DNA of 64,000 nt from Cercis canadensis (lineage: Eukaryota; Streptophyta; Magnoliopsida; Fabales; Fabaceae). The notes below the pieces were generated by a model that saw only the letters and a list, made by a program, of their open reading frames with translations, was not told the origin of the DNA and ran no database searches. Position numbers and translations under genes: made by a program. How positions within the stretch are numbered: the first letter of the stretch is position 1; every line of letters begins with the position of its first letter. Of this stretch, positions 13,027-25,294 are shown piece by piece. The DNA lies in NCBI GenBank assembly GCA_003255065.1, contig QAOA01005573.1, forward strand, positions 1 through 64,000. The letters are read 5' to 3'.

Positions 13027-14072
13027 CTTGGGTTTCACCGTATTTGGGAAGGGACTTTTTTCTGGTAGGTCATTGTTTCTGGCCCGGGACCCTGTTTCGG
13101 TTCGTCCCTGTATCTAACACGGATATTTTTCTTGGGTTTCACTCTATTTGAGAAGGGACTGTTTGCTGGTGGGTCACTGTATCTGGCCCGGGTCCCTGTT
13201 TCGGTTCGTCCCTGTATCTGACTCGGATTTTTTTCTTGGGTTTCACTGTAACTCGGATTTTTTTCTTGGGTTTCACTGTATCTGGGAAGGGTCTGTTTCC
13301 TGGTGGATCAATGTTTCTGGCCCGGGACCCTGTTTTGGTTCGTCTCTGTATCTGGTTTAGAATTTTTATTAGGTTTCACTGTATTTAGGAAGGATCTATT
13401 TCCTGGTAGGGCATTGTTTCTGGCCCGGGACACTCCTTCGGTTAGTCCCTGTATCTGAGTCGGATATTTTTCTTGGGTTTCACTGTATTTGGGAAGGGAC
13501 TGTTTTCTGGTAGGTCATTATTTCTGGCACGAGACCCTTTTTCATTCGTCTCTATATCTGACTTGGATATTTTTCTTGGGTTTCACTGTATTTATGTATG
13601 GTTTGTTTCATGGTTGGTCAATGTATCTGACCCGAGACCCTGTTTCGGTTTGTCTCTGTATCTGACTCGGATATTTTTCTTGGGTTTCACTGTATTTGCG
13701 AAGGGACGGTTTGCTGGTAGGTCATTGTAGCTGGCCCGAGACCCTGTGTCGGTTCATCCCTGTATCTGACTCAGATTTTTTTCTTGGGTTTCACTGTATT
13801 TGAGAAGGGACTGTTTGCTGTGGGACACTATTTCTGGCCCGAGACCCTGTTTCGGTTTGTCCCTGTATCTAACTCGGATAGTTTTCCTGGTTTTCACTGT
13901 ATTTGAGAAGGAACTGTTTGCTGTAGGACATTGTACCTGGCCCGGGACCCTGTTTCGGTTCGTCCTTGTATTTGAGTCGGATTTTTTTCTTAGGTTTCAC
14001 TATATTTGGGAAGGGACTGTTTTCTGGTGGGACATTGTATTTGGCCCGGGACCCTGTTTCGGTTCGTCCCTG
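13027..14072 (+). repeat. block copy, matches 11370-12385
   Basis: This is the downstream partner of the 1,657/1,687-bp shifted block. It contains the private 30-bp duplication at 13221-13280, which the upstream copy lacks. Confidence 0.8.
13221..13280 (+). repeat. 30-bp tandem duplication inside one monomer
   Basis: 13221-13250 and 13251-13280 are identical 30-mers starting ACTCGGATTTTTTTC and ending TTTCACTGTA. The monomer is therefore about 134 bp long. The corresponding monomer near 11563-11593 has a single copy. Confidence 0.97.
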
Positions 14073-14712
14073 TATCCGACTCAGATGTTTTTCTTGGGTT
14101 TCACTTTATTTGGGAAGAGGCTGTTTTCTAGTAGGTCATTGTTTCTGGCCCGGGACCCTATTTCAGTTCGTCCCTGTATCTAACTCGGATATTTTTCTGG
14201 GTTTTCACTGTATTTGCGAAGGAACTGTTTTCTGGTGGGTTATTGTATCTACCCCGGGACCATATTTCGGTTGTCCCTGTATCTGACTCGGATATTTTTC
14301 TTGGGTTTCACTGAACTTGCGAAGGGACGGTTTGCTGGTGGGTCATTGTAGCTGGCTCGGGACCTTGTGTCGGTTCGTCCCTGTATCTGACGCGGATATT
14401 TTTCTTTGGTTTAACTGTATTTGAGAAGGAACTGTTTGCTGCTGCGTCATTGTATCTGGCCCGGAACCTTGTTTCGGTTCGTCCCTGTATCTGACTCAGA
14501 TGTTTTTCATGGGTTTCACTGTATCTTTGAAGGATTGTTTCCTGGTGAAAGAATATTTCTGGCATGGGATCCGGTTTCGGATCGTCTCTATATCTGGTTA
14601 AGATTTTTTTCTTAGGTTTCATTGTATTTGGGAAGGATCTTTTTCCTGATAGGTCATTGGTTCTGGCCCGGGACCCTCCTTCGGTTCGTCCCTGTATCTG
14701 TGTCGGATATTT

Positions 14713-17123
14713 TTCTTGGGTTTCACTGTATTTGAGAAGGAACTTTTTGCTGTGGGACATTGTATCTGGCCCAGGACCCTGTTTCGGTTCGTCCCTGTAT
14801 CTGACTCGACTTTTTTCTTGGGTTTCATTATAGTTGGGAAGTGATTGTTTTCTGAGGATTCATTGTATTTGTCCCGGGAGCATGTTTCGGGTCGTCCCTG
14901 TATCTGACTCAGATATTTTTCTTGGGTTTCACTATATTTGGGAAGGGACTGTTTTCTGGTAGGTCATTGTTTCTGGCCCGGGACCCTGTTTTTGTTCGTC
15001 CCTGTATCTAACTCGAATATTTTTCTTGGGTTTCACTGCATTTGAGATGGAACTGTTTGCTGTGGGACATTGTTTCTGGCCCGGGACCCTATTTCGGTTT
15101 TTCCCTGTATCTAACTCGGATAGTTTTCCTGGGTTTCACTGTATTTGAGAAGGAACTGTTTGCTGTGGGACATTGTACTTGGCCCGGGACCCTGTTTCGG
15201 TTCGTCCTTGTATGAGTAGGATTTTTTTCTTAGGTTTCACTATATTTGGGAAGGGACTATTTTCTGGTGGGTCATTGTTTCTGGCCCGGCACCCTGTTTC
15301 GGTTCTTCCCTGTATCTAACACGGATATTTTTCTTGGGTTTCACTGTATTTGAGAAGGGACTATTTGCTGGTGGGTCACTGTATCTGGCGCGGGTCCCTG
15401 TTTCGGTTCGTCCCTGTATCTGACTCGGAATTTTTTTCTTTGGTTTCACTGTATTTGGGAAGGGTCTGTTTCCTGTTGGATCAATGTTTCTGGCCTGGGA
15501 CCCTGTTTCGGTTCGTCTCTGTATCTGTATCAGAATTTTTCTTAGGTTTCCCTTTATTTGGGGAGGATCTATTTCTTGGTAGGGCATTGTTTCTGGCCCG
15601 GGACCCTCCTTCGATTCGTCCCTGTATCTGAGTCGGATATTTTTCTTGGGTTTCACTGTATTTGGGAAGGGGCTATTTTCTGGAAGGTCATTATTTCTGG
15701 CACGAGACCCTTTTTCATTCGTCTCTGTATCTGAATTGGATATTTTCTTGGGTTTCACTGTATTTATGTATGGTTTGTTTCATGGTTGGTCAATGTATCT
15801 GACCCGAGACCCTGTTTCGGTTCGTCTCTGTATCTGACTCGGATATTTTTCTTGGGTTTCACTGTATTTGCGAAGGAACGGTTTGCTGGTTGGTCATTGT
15901 AGCTGGCGCGGAACCCTGTTTCGGTTCGTCCCTGTATCTGACTCGGCTTTTGTCTTGGGTTTCATTATATTTGGGAAATGATTGTTTTCTGGTGAGTCAT
16001 TGTATTTGTCCCGGGAGCATGTTTCAGTTCGTCCCTGTATCTGACTCAGATATTTTTCTTGGGTTTCACTGTATTTGGGAAGGGACTGTTTTCGAGTAGG
16101 TCATTGTTTCTGGCCCAGGACTCTGTTTCGGTTCGTCCCTGTATCTAACTCGGATATTTTTTTGGGGTTTCACTGTATTTACGAATGGACTGTTTTCTGG
16201 TGGGTCATTGTATCTGGCCCGGGAACATATTTCGGTTCGTCCCTGTATTTGACTCGGATTTTTTTCTTGGGTTTCACTGTATTTGCGAAGGGACGGTTTG
16301 CTGGTGGATCATTGTAGCTGGCCCGGGACCCTGTGTCGGTTCGTCCCTGTATCTGACACGGATATTTTTCTTTGGTTTAACTTTATTTAAGAAGGAACTG
16401 TTTGCTGGTGCGTCATTGTATCTGGCCCGGAACCCTGTTTCGGTTCGTCCCTGTATCTGACTCAGATTTTTTTCATGGGTTTCACTGTATCTTTGAAGAG
16501 TTTTTTTGCTGGTGAAAGAATGTTTCTGGCCTGGGATCCGGTTTCGGTTTGTATCTATATCTGGTTCAGATTTTTTTTTAGGTTTCATTGTATTTGGGAA
16601 GGATCTTTTTCCTGATAGGTCATTGGTTCTGGCCCGGGACCCTCCTTCAGTTCGTCCCTGTATCTGAGTCGGATATTTTTCTTGGGTTTCACTGTATTTG
16701 AGAAGGAACTGTTTGCTGTGAGACATTGTATCTGGCCCGGAACCCTGTTTCGGTTCGTCCATGTATCTGACTCGGATTTTTTCTTGGGTTTTACTATATT
16801 TGAGAAGTGATTGTTTTCTGGTGAGTCATTGTATTTATCCCGGGACTATGTTTCGGTTCGTCCCTGTATCTGACTTAGATATTTTTCTTGGGTTTCATTG
16901 TATTTGGGAAGGGACTGTTTTCTGATAGGTCATTGTTTCTGGCCCGGGACCCTGTTTCGGTTCGTCCCTGTATCTAACTCGAATATTTTTCTTGGGTTTC
17001 ACTGTATTTGAGAATGAACTGTTTGCTGTGGGACATTGTTTCTGGCCCGGGACCCTGTTTCGGTTCGTCCCTGTATCTAACTCGGATAATTTTTCTGGGT
17101 TTCACTGTATTTGAGAAGGAACT
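14713..17123 (+). repeat. block copy, matches 5780-7775 with four extra monomers
   Basis: This is the downstream partner at shifts of 8,933 then 9,348 bp. The extra 415 bp lies between about 15873 and 16288 and consists of ordinary monomers of the same family. Confidence 0.8.
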
Positions 17124-18704
17124 GTTTGCTGTGGGACATTGTATCTGGCCCGGGACCCTTTTTCGGTTCGTCCTTGTATCTGTCTCGGATTTTTTTCTTA
17201 GGTTTCACTATATTTGGGAAGGGACTATTTTCTGGTGGGTCATTATATTTGGCCCGGAACCCTGGTTCGGTTTGTCCCTGTATCTGACTCAGATATTTTT
17301 CTTTGGTTTCACTGTAATTGCGGAGGGACTGTTTTGTTGTGGGACATTGTAGCTGGCCCGGGACCCTGTGTCGGTTCATCCCTGTATTAGACTCGTATAT
17401 TTTTCCTGGGTTTTATTGTATTTGCGAAAGGTTTGTTTGCTGATGGGTCATTGTAGCTGGCCCGGGACCCTGTGTCGGTTCGTCCCTGTGTCTGACTCGG
17501 ATATTTTTCTTGGGTTTCATTGTATTTGAGAAGGAACAGTTTGTTGGTGTGACATTGTATCTGGCCCGGGATCCTGTTTCTATTCGTCCCTGTATCTGAC
17601 TCTGATTTTTTTCTTGGGTTTCACTGTATCTGGGAATGGTCTGATTCCTGGTGGATCAATGTTTCTGGCCCGTGACCCTGTTTCGGTTCGACTCTGTATC
17701 TAGTTCAGAATTTTTTCTTAGGTTTCACTGTATTTATGTATGGTTTGTTTCATGGTTGGTCAATGTATCTGACCCGGGACCCTGGTTTGGTTCGTCTCTG
17801 TATCTGACTCGGACATTTTTCTTGAGTTTCACTATATTTGCGAAGGGACGGTTTGCTAGTGGCCCATTGTAGCTGGCCCGGGACCCTGTGTCGGTTCGTC
17901 CCTGTATCTGACACGAATATTTTTCTTTGGTTTAACTGTATTTGAGAAGGAACTGTTTGCTGGTGGGTCTTTGCATCTAACCCGGAACCCTGTTTCGATT
18001 CGTCCCTGTATCTGACACGGATATTTTTCTTGGGTTTCACTGTATTTGAGAAGGGACTGTTTGCTGGTGAGTCACTGTATATGGCCCGGGTCCCTGTTTT
18101 GGTTCGTCCCTGTATCTGACTCGGATTTTTTTCTTGGGTTTCATTGTATCTGGGAAGGGTCTGTTTCCTGGTGGATCAATGTTTCTGGCCCGGGACCCTG
18201 TTTCGGTTCGTCTCTGTATCTGGTTCAGAATTTTTCTTAGGTTTCCTTTTATTTGGGAAGGATCTATTTCCTGGTAGGGCATTGTTTCTGGCCTGGGAAA
18301 TTCCTTCGGTTCGTCCCTGTATCTGACTCGGATATTTTTCTTGGGTTTCACTGTATTTGGGAAGGGACTGTTTTCTGGTAGGTCATTATTTCTGGCACGA
18401 GACCCTTTTTCATTCGTCTCTGTATCTGACTCGGATATTTTTCTTGGGTTTCACTGTATTTATGTATGGTTTGTTTCATGGTTGGTCAATGTATTTGACC
18501 CGAGACCCTGGTTCGGTTCGTCTCTGTATCTGACTCGGATATTTTTCTTGGGTTTCACTATATTTGCGAAGGGACGGTTTGCTGGTGGGCCATTGTAGCT
18601 GGTCCGGGACCCTGTGTCGGTTCGTCCCTGTATCTGACACGGATATTTTTCTTTGGTTTAACTGTATTTGAGAAGGAACTGTTTGCTGGTGGGTCTTTGT
18701 ATCT

Positions 18705-18825
18705 GGCCCGGAACCCTGTTTTGGTTCGTCCCTGTATCTGACTCAGATTTTTTTCTTGGGTTTCATTGTATCTGGGAAGGGTTTATTTCCTGGTGAAAGA
18801 ATGTTTCTGGTAGGTCATTGTTTCT
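18705..18825 (+). repeat. 121-bp hybrid monomer
   Basis: Successive GGCCC landmarks at 18705 and 18826 are 121 bp apart instead of about 104. The sequence runs from a GGTGAAAGAATGTTTCTGG monomer directly into TAGGTCATTG. This fits a mis-aligned exchange at the shared CTGG string. Confidence 0.85.
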
Positions 18826-19860
18826 GGCCCGGGACCCTCCTTCGGTTCGTCCCTATATCTGAGCCGGATATTTTTCTTGGGTTTCACTGTATTTGAGAAG
18901 GAATTGTTTGCTGTGGGACATTGTACCTGGCAAGGGATCCTATTTCGGTTCGTCCCTGTATTTGACTTGGATATTTTTCTAGGGTTTCTCTATATTTGGG
19001 AAGGGATTGTTTTCTGGTGGGTCATTGTATTTGTCCCGGGACCATGTTTCGGTTCGTCTTTGAATCTGTCTCAGATATTATTCTTGGGTTTCACTGTATT
19101 TAGGAAGGGATTATTTTCTGGTAGGTTATTGTTTCTGGCCCGGGACCCTGTTTGGGTTCGTCCCTGTATCTAACTCGGATATTTTTCTTTGGTTTCACTG
19201 TATTTGAGAAGGGACTATTTGCTGGTGGGTCATTGTAACTGGCCTGGGACCCTGTGTTGGTTCGTCCCTGTATTTGACTCAGATATTTTTCTTGGGTTTT
19301 GCTGCATTTGCGAAGGGTCTGTTTGCTGGTGGGTCACTGTATCTGGCCCGGGTCCCTGTTTCGGTTTGTCCCTGTTTCTGACTCGGATTTTTTTCTTGGG
19401 TTTCACTGTATCTGGGAAGGGTCTGTTTCCTGGTGGATCAATGTTTCTGGCCCGGGACCCGGTTTCGGTTCTTCTCTGTATTTGGTTGAGAATTTTTCTT
19501 AGGTTTCCCTTTATTTTGGAAGGATCTATTTCCTGGTAGGGCATTGTTTCTGGCCCGAGACCCTCCTTCGGTTCGTCCATGTATATGAGTCGGATATTTT
19601 TCTTGGGTTTCACTGTATTTGGGAAGGGACTATTTTCTGGTAGGTCATTATTTCTGGCACGAGACCCTTTTTCATTCGTCTCTATACTGATTTGGATATT
19701 TTTCTTGGGTTTCACTGTATTTATGTATGGTTTGTTTCATGGTTGGTCAATGTATCTGACCCGAGACCCTGTTTCGGTTCGTCTCTGTATCTGAGTCGGA
19801 TATTTTTCTTGGGTTTCACTGTATTTGCGAAGGGACGGTTTGCTGTTGGGTCATTGTAGC

Positions 19861-19914
19861 TGGCCTGGGACCTTGTGTCGGTTCGTCTCTGTTTCCTGGT
19901 GAGACATTGTATCT
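19861..19914 (+). repeat. 54-bp truncated monomer
   Basis: The TGGCC landmark at 19861 and its TGCCC equivalent at 19915 are 54 bp apart, so about 50 bp is missing. GGTTCGTCTCTGT joins directly to TTCCTGGTGAGACATTG, skipping the CTGACTCGG and TTTCACTGTA parts. The short CTGT string shared by both donor positions suggests a homology-assisted deletion. Confidence 0.9.
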
Positions 19915-21504
19915 TGCCCGGGACCCTTTTTCGGTTACTCCCTGTATCTGACTCGGATTTTTTCTTGGGTTTCATTATATTTGGGAAGGGATTTTTTTTT
20001 TTCTGGTGGGTCAATGTATTTGTCCCGGGACCATGTTTCGGTTCGTCTCTGTATCTGATTCAGATATTTTCTTGGGTTTCATGATATTTGGGAAGGGACT
20101 GTTTTCTGGTAGGTCATTGTTTCTGGCCTGGGACCCTATTTCGGTTCGTCCCTATATCTAACCCGGATATTTTTCTTGGGTTTCACTGTATTTGAGAAGG
20201 AACTGTTTGCTGTGGGACATTGTTTCTGGCTCGGGACCCTGTTTCGGTTCGTCCTTTTATCTAACTCGGATAATTTTCCTGGGTTTCACTGTATTTGAGA
20301 AGGAAATGTTTGCTGTGGGACATTACATCTGGCCTGGGACCCTGTTTCGGTTCGTCCTTGTATCTGACTCGGATTTTTTTTCTTAGGTTTCACTATATTT
20401 GGGAAAGGACTGTTTTCTTGTGGGTCATTGTATTTGGCCCGGGACCCTGTTTCGTTTCGTCCCTGTATCTGACTCAGATATTTTTCTTGGGTTTCACTGT
20501 ATTTGGGAAGCGACTGTTTTCTAGTAGGTCATTGTTTCTGGCCCGGTACACTGTTTCGGTTCGTCCCTGTATCTAACTCGGATATTTTTCTTGGGTTTCA
20601 CTGTATTTGCGTAGGGACTGTTTTCTGGTGGGTCATTGTATCTGGCCCGGGAACATATTTCGGTTCGTCCTTGTATTTGACACGGATATTTTTCTTGGGT
20701 TTCACAGTATTTGAGATGGGACTGTTTGCTGGGGGTTCATTGTAGCTGACCCAGGAACCTGTGTCGGTTCGTCCCTGTATCTGACTCGGATATTTTTCTT
20801 TGGTTTCACTGTATTTGAGAAGGGACTGTTTGCTGGTGGGTCATTGTAACTGGCCCGGGACCCTGTGTTGATTCGTCCCTATATTTGACTCGGATATTTT
20901 TCTTAGGTTTTACTGTATTTGCGAAGGGTCTGTTTGCTGGTGGGTCGTTGTACCTGGACCGGGACCCTGTGTCGGTTCGTCCCTGTATCTGACTCAGATA
21001 TTTCTCTTGGGTTTCATTGTATTTGAGAAGGAACAGTTTTCTGGTGTGACTTTGTATCTGGCCCGGGATCCTGTTTCGGTTCGTCCCTGTATCTGACTCT
21101 GATTTTTTTCTTGGGTTTCACTATATCTGGGAATGGTCTGTTTCTTGGTGGATCAATGTTTCTGGCTCGGGCCCCTGTTTCGGTTCGTCCCTGTATCTGA
21201 CTTTGATATTTTTCTGGGGTTTCACTATATTAGGGAAGGGACTGTTGTCTGGTGGGTGATTGTATTTGGCCCGGGACCCTATTTCGGTTCGTCCCTATAT
21301 CTGACACGAATATTTTTCTTGGGTTTCACTTTATTTGGGAATGGACTGTTTGATGGTGGGTCACTGTATCTGGCCCGGGTCCCTGTTTCGGTTCATCCCT
21401 GTATCTGACTCGAATTTTTTTCTTGGATTTCACTGTATCTGGGAAGGGTCTGTTTCCTGGTGGATCAATGTTTCTGGCCCGGGACCCTGTTTCGGTTCGT
21501 CCCT

Positions 21505-21920
21505 GTATCTGATTCGGATATTTTTCTTGGGTTTCACTGTATTTGAGAAGGGTCTATTTGCTGGTCGGTCATTGTAGCTGGCCCGGGACCCTTTGTCGGT
21601 TCGTCCCTGTATCTGAAACAGATTTTTTTCTTTGGTTTCACTATATTTGAGAAGAGACTGTTTGCTGGTGGGTCATTGTAACCGGCCCGGGACCCTGTTT
21701 CGGTTCGTCCTTGTATCTGACTCGGATATTTTTCTTGGGTTTCACTGTATTTGAGAAGGGTCTATTTGCTGGTAGGTCATTGTAGCTGGCCCGGGACCCT
21801 TTGTCGGTTCGTCCCTGTATCTGAAACAGATTTTTTTCTTTGGTTTCACTATATTTGAGAAGGGACTGTTTGCTGGTGGGTCATTGTAACCGGCCCGGGA
21901 CCCTGTGTCGGTTCGTCCCT
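21505..21920 (+). repeat. tandem duplication of a two-monomer unit (208 bp)
   Basis: The rare GAAACAGATTTTTTTC variant occurs at 21615 and again at 21823, exactly 208 bp apart. The neighbouring GGGACCCTTTGTCGG and CATTGTAACCGGCCCGGG variants are repeated in step. Only a few substitutions separate the two copies, so the event is recent relative to the array. Outer bounds are approximate. Confidence 0.9.
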
Positions 21921-23862
21921 GTATCTGACTCGGATATTTTTCTTGGGTTTCACTGTATTTGGGAAGGGACTGTTTTCTGGTAGGTCATTGTTTCTGGGCC
22001 GGGACCCTGTTTCGGTTCGTCCCTGTACCTAACACGGATATTTTTCTTGGGTTTCACAGTATTTGAGAAATGACTGTTTGCTAGTGGCTCACTGTATCTG
22101 GCCCGGGTCCCTGTTTCGGTTCGTCCCTGTATCTGACTCGAATTTTTTTCTTGGGTTTCACTGTATCTGGGAAGGGTCTGTTTCCTGGTGAATCAATGTT
22201 TCTGGCCCGAGACCCTGTTTCGGTTCGTCTCTGTATCTGGTTTAGAATTTTTCTTAGGTTTCCCTTTATTTGGGAAGGGTCTATTTCCTGGTAGGGCATT
22301 GTTTCTGGCCCGGGACCCTCCTTCGGTTCGTCCTTGTATCTGAGTCGGATATTTTTCTTGGGTTTCACTGTATTTATGTATGGTTTGTTTCATGGTTGGT
22401 CAATGTATCTGACCCGAGACCCTGTTTCGGTTCGTCTCTGCATCTGACTCGGATATTTTTCTTGGGTTTCACTGTATTTGCGAAGGGACGGTTTGCTGGT
22501 GGGTCATTGTAGCTGGCACGGGACCCTGTGTCGGTTCGTCCCTGTATCTGACTCAGATTTTTTTCTTGGGTTTCACTGTATTTGAGTAGGGACTGTTTGC
22601 TGTGGGACATTGTTTCTGGCCCGGGACCGTGTTTCGGTTTGTCCCTGTATCTAACTCGGATAGTTTTCCTGGGTTTCACTGTATTTGAGAAGGAACTTTT
22701 TGCTGAGGGACATTGTACCTGGCCCGGGACCCTGTTTCGGTTCATCCTTGTATCTGACTCGAATTTTTTTCTTAGGTTTCACTATATTTGGGAAGGGACT
22801 GTTTTCTGGTGGGTCATTGTATTTCGCCCGGGACCCTGTTTCGGTTCGTCCATGTATCTGACTCGGATATTTTTCTTGGGTTTCACTGTATTTGGGAAGG
22901 GACTGTTTTCTGGTAGGTCATTGTTTATGGCCCGGGACCCTCCTTCGGTTCGTCCCTGTATCTGAGTCGGATATTTTTCATGGGTTTCACTGTCTTTGAG
23001 AAGGAACTTTTTGCTGTGGGACATTGTATCTGGCCCGGGACCCTGTTTCGGTTCGTCCCTGTATCTGACACGGATATTTTTCTTTGGTTTCACTGTATTT
23101 GAGAAGGGACTGTTTGCTGGTGGTCACTGTATCTGGCTCAGGTCCCTGTTTCGGTTCATCCCTGTATCTGACTCGGATTTTTTTCTTGGATTTCACTGTA
23201 TCTGGGAAGTGTCTGTTTCCTGGTGGATCAATGTTTCTGGCCCGGGACCCTGTTTCGGTTCGTCTCTATATCTGGTTCAGAATTTTTCTTAGATTTCCCT
23301 TCATTTGGGAAGGATCTATTTCCTGGTAGGGCATTGTTTCTGGCCCGGGACCCGCCTTCGGTTCGTCCCTATATCTTAGTCAGATATTTTTCTTGGGTTT
23401 CACTGTATTTGGGAAGGGACTGTTTTCTGGTAGGTCATTATTTCTGGCACGAGACCCTTTTTCATTCGTCTATGTATCTGACTGGGATATTTTTCTTGGG
23501 TTTCACTGTATTTATGTATGGTTTGTTTCATGGTTGGTCAATGTATCTGACCCGAGACCCTGTTTTGGTTCGTCTCTGTATCTGACTCGGATATTTTTCC
23601 TGGGTTTCACTGTATTTGCGAAGGGACGGTTTGCTGGTGGGTCATTGTAGCTGGCCCGAGACCCTGTGTCGGTTCGTCCCTGTATCTGACACGGATATTT
23701 TTCTTGGGTTTAACTGTATTTGAGAACGAACTGTTTGCTGGTGGGTCATTGTATCTGGCCCGGAACACTGTTTTGGTTCGTCCCTATATCTGTCTCAAAT
23801 TTTTTTCTTGGGTTTCACTGCATCTGGGAAGGGTTTGTTGCCTGGTGAAAGAATGTTTCTGG

Positions 23863-23867
23863 CCTGG
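23863..23867. repeat. left target-site duplication (CCTGG) of the solo LTR
   Basis: CCTGG immediately precedes the TGATGAGCTG terminus and is repeated directly after the other terminus at 25295-25299. Five bp is the usual duplication size for LTR retrotransposon integrase. Removing the LTR and one copy restores a normal monomer junction (GGCCTGGGATCCG), as seen in intact sister monomers such as those near 7190 and 14570. Confidence 0.95.
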
Positions 23868-25294
23868 TGATGAGCTGCCGAGGCTCCTCAAATTAGTTAA
23901 TGTTTTAGGTCGGTTACCTAGCTTTTTGCAGCATAGGATAGCCCTAAGTCGAACCTAAGGATTGTTCTATTTAGTGAATCATATTGAAAAGCATGTAAAC
24001 AGAGGGGGTTGAGTTTGGTTTAAGTGATTAACGAAAATTAATTATCAGTGGTAACCTAAGAGAAAACAACCAATCCAAGCCTTAACTAGTTCTGATTTTA
24101 GTTCATCCTTGATGTCTAATGATCCATTCAATTATTAACCATGTTCTTGGCCTTTAAAACATGTCAAGAAGCCTCTCAATGTTCTATGGATTCCACTGGT
24201 TAAGCAACCAGAATTCGGATTCAACTAAGACCAAATGAATTAAGCAAACATTCAAGTCTAGTTTTACCTAAGTCCATGATCCAGCCAAGGTGATTAATCC
24301 ATCCAAAAGCTCAGAAACATTAATCAACCATACAATCCTCTTTTATCACATGCAATTGAGCAATCACACATGAAAATCCAAATTCGAATTAAGCAATTCA
24401 AACAGAATAGTCCAGAGGAAGCAAGAACTTTGATTAACAACTAAAAGGAAGAACAACAACTCATAATCTCAAAACCAATAATCAGAATAGCAAAACCTGG
24501 ATTGATATGTTGGATTAGCCCTCCATGAACAAGAGGAGCTGAAGTTCTTACAAAATATCTAAAAGAAAACTTAAGAACTAAGGAAAGCACAAAAATCTGT
24601 CTAAAATATCTAATGAGGTGGTTCTCAATTTCGGCTGCCTCCTTCTTCTGGTATAGACCTCCAATTTTACATGCACACCTAAATTGCCCTTAGGGCACAC
24701 TTGTTCCCATGGGCCTTAGCTTCAATTGGGCTTTGGTTTGGGCCCATTTGGACTTGTCATGAGGAAGTTAGGCCCATTTAAGTGGCAGAAGGTGTCTGGA
24801 ACCGTCAGCTAACTTGCACAGCAAATAAGACCATCTTCCACATAAAATATGGTGAACCGGTCTTCATATCAATTGAAGCTCTGTCTGTTAGCTTTCCAAT
24901 GGTACCAGTTTCAGGTCAATATGACATCTACAACTCAAGTTATGACCCAAATACTGCATGTAGGTCAGGATCCTGCGACAGCATGTCTTCTCTGGCTTCC
25001 AGGCTGCATATGACCTTCTGAACGTCCGAATTAGCTTTGGAGCCCTGAAAGAAAGTTGTAGACAATTCTCTCAGCTTTCCAACAAGGTATGACTCGGAAT
25101 TTTTGGACATCCAGAACTCAAGATATGCCTGAAACACAGAGACAGCATATAATGCCCAGTATTGCTGGAAATTGCAATTAAGCATAAATGGATCCTAAGT
25201 CATGAAATGAGGTCTAAGTCTATGCAATTCAGCCCAAAAGAGGTTTAAAAGACTAAGTATGAGGAATAACTATTGTATAAAAGTGTGTTCATCA
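23868..25294 (-). mobile_element. solo LTR (1427 bp) inserted in the satellite
   Basis: The element begins TGATGAGCTG and ends GTGTTCATCA, giving the short inverted ends TGATGA/TCATCA with TG...CA at the tips. It lies between 5-bp CCTGG duplications, with satellite on both sides and no internal coding region, which defines a solo LTR left after LTR-LTR recombination. Positions 23868-25063 match 1-1196 in inverted orientation; 25064-25294 is unique in this window. The transcriptional strand is inferred as minus from the TGGGCC and TATA-like arrangement in the other copy. A TATAAAAG string at 25276-25283 lies only 11 bp from the end and argues mildly for the other direction. Open frames inside are short and not supported as genes. 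Confidence 0.93.

Larger units (their letters stand above)
1197..23867 (+). repeat. satellite array 1, about 104-bp tandem monomers
   Basis: This is 22,671 bp of uninterrupted head-to-tail monomers, about 218 by length. Landmarks recurring in order in each monomer are CTGGCCCGGGACCCTG, TTTCGGTTCGTCCCTG, CTGACTCGGATATTTTTC, TTGGGTTTCACTGTATTTG and a variable end such as CTGGTGGGTCATTGTA. Several diverged monomer types recur: one ending GCTGTGGGACATTGTA (103 bp); one with TATTTATGTATGG then GACCCGAGACC; one with GGTGAAAGAATG then GCCTGGGATCCGG; one with TCCTGGTGGATCAATG; and one with GGGACCCTCCTTCGG. The array starts mid-monomer at 1197 against the left LTR and is cut mid-monomer at 23867 by the solo LTR. 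No gene, tRNA, rRNA or other insertion was seen inside. I do not recognise the family by name. Confidence 0.97.

Noticed and set aside
1197..23867. CRISPR-like array
   Set aside because: The 104-bp units are contiguous and similar along their whole length, with no unique spacers between short repeats. The LTR context is plant nuclear.
24940..25185. 81-codon minus-strand open frame at the solo LTR
   Set aside because: It overlaps the other LTR frame on the opposite strand and shows no recognisable domain. It is likely chance.
25276..25283. TATAAAAG as the LTR promoter
   Set aside because: It lies 11 bp from the LTR end, leaving no room for an upstream promoter region if transcribed rightward. 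Read leftward it is not a TATA box. It remains only a weak counter-argument on orientation.
23868..25294. Full-length retrotransposon with coding region
   Set aside because: Satellite resumes directly after both termini and no gag, protease, reverse transcriptase, RNase H or integrase sequence is present.
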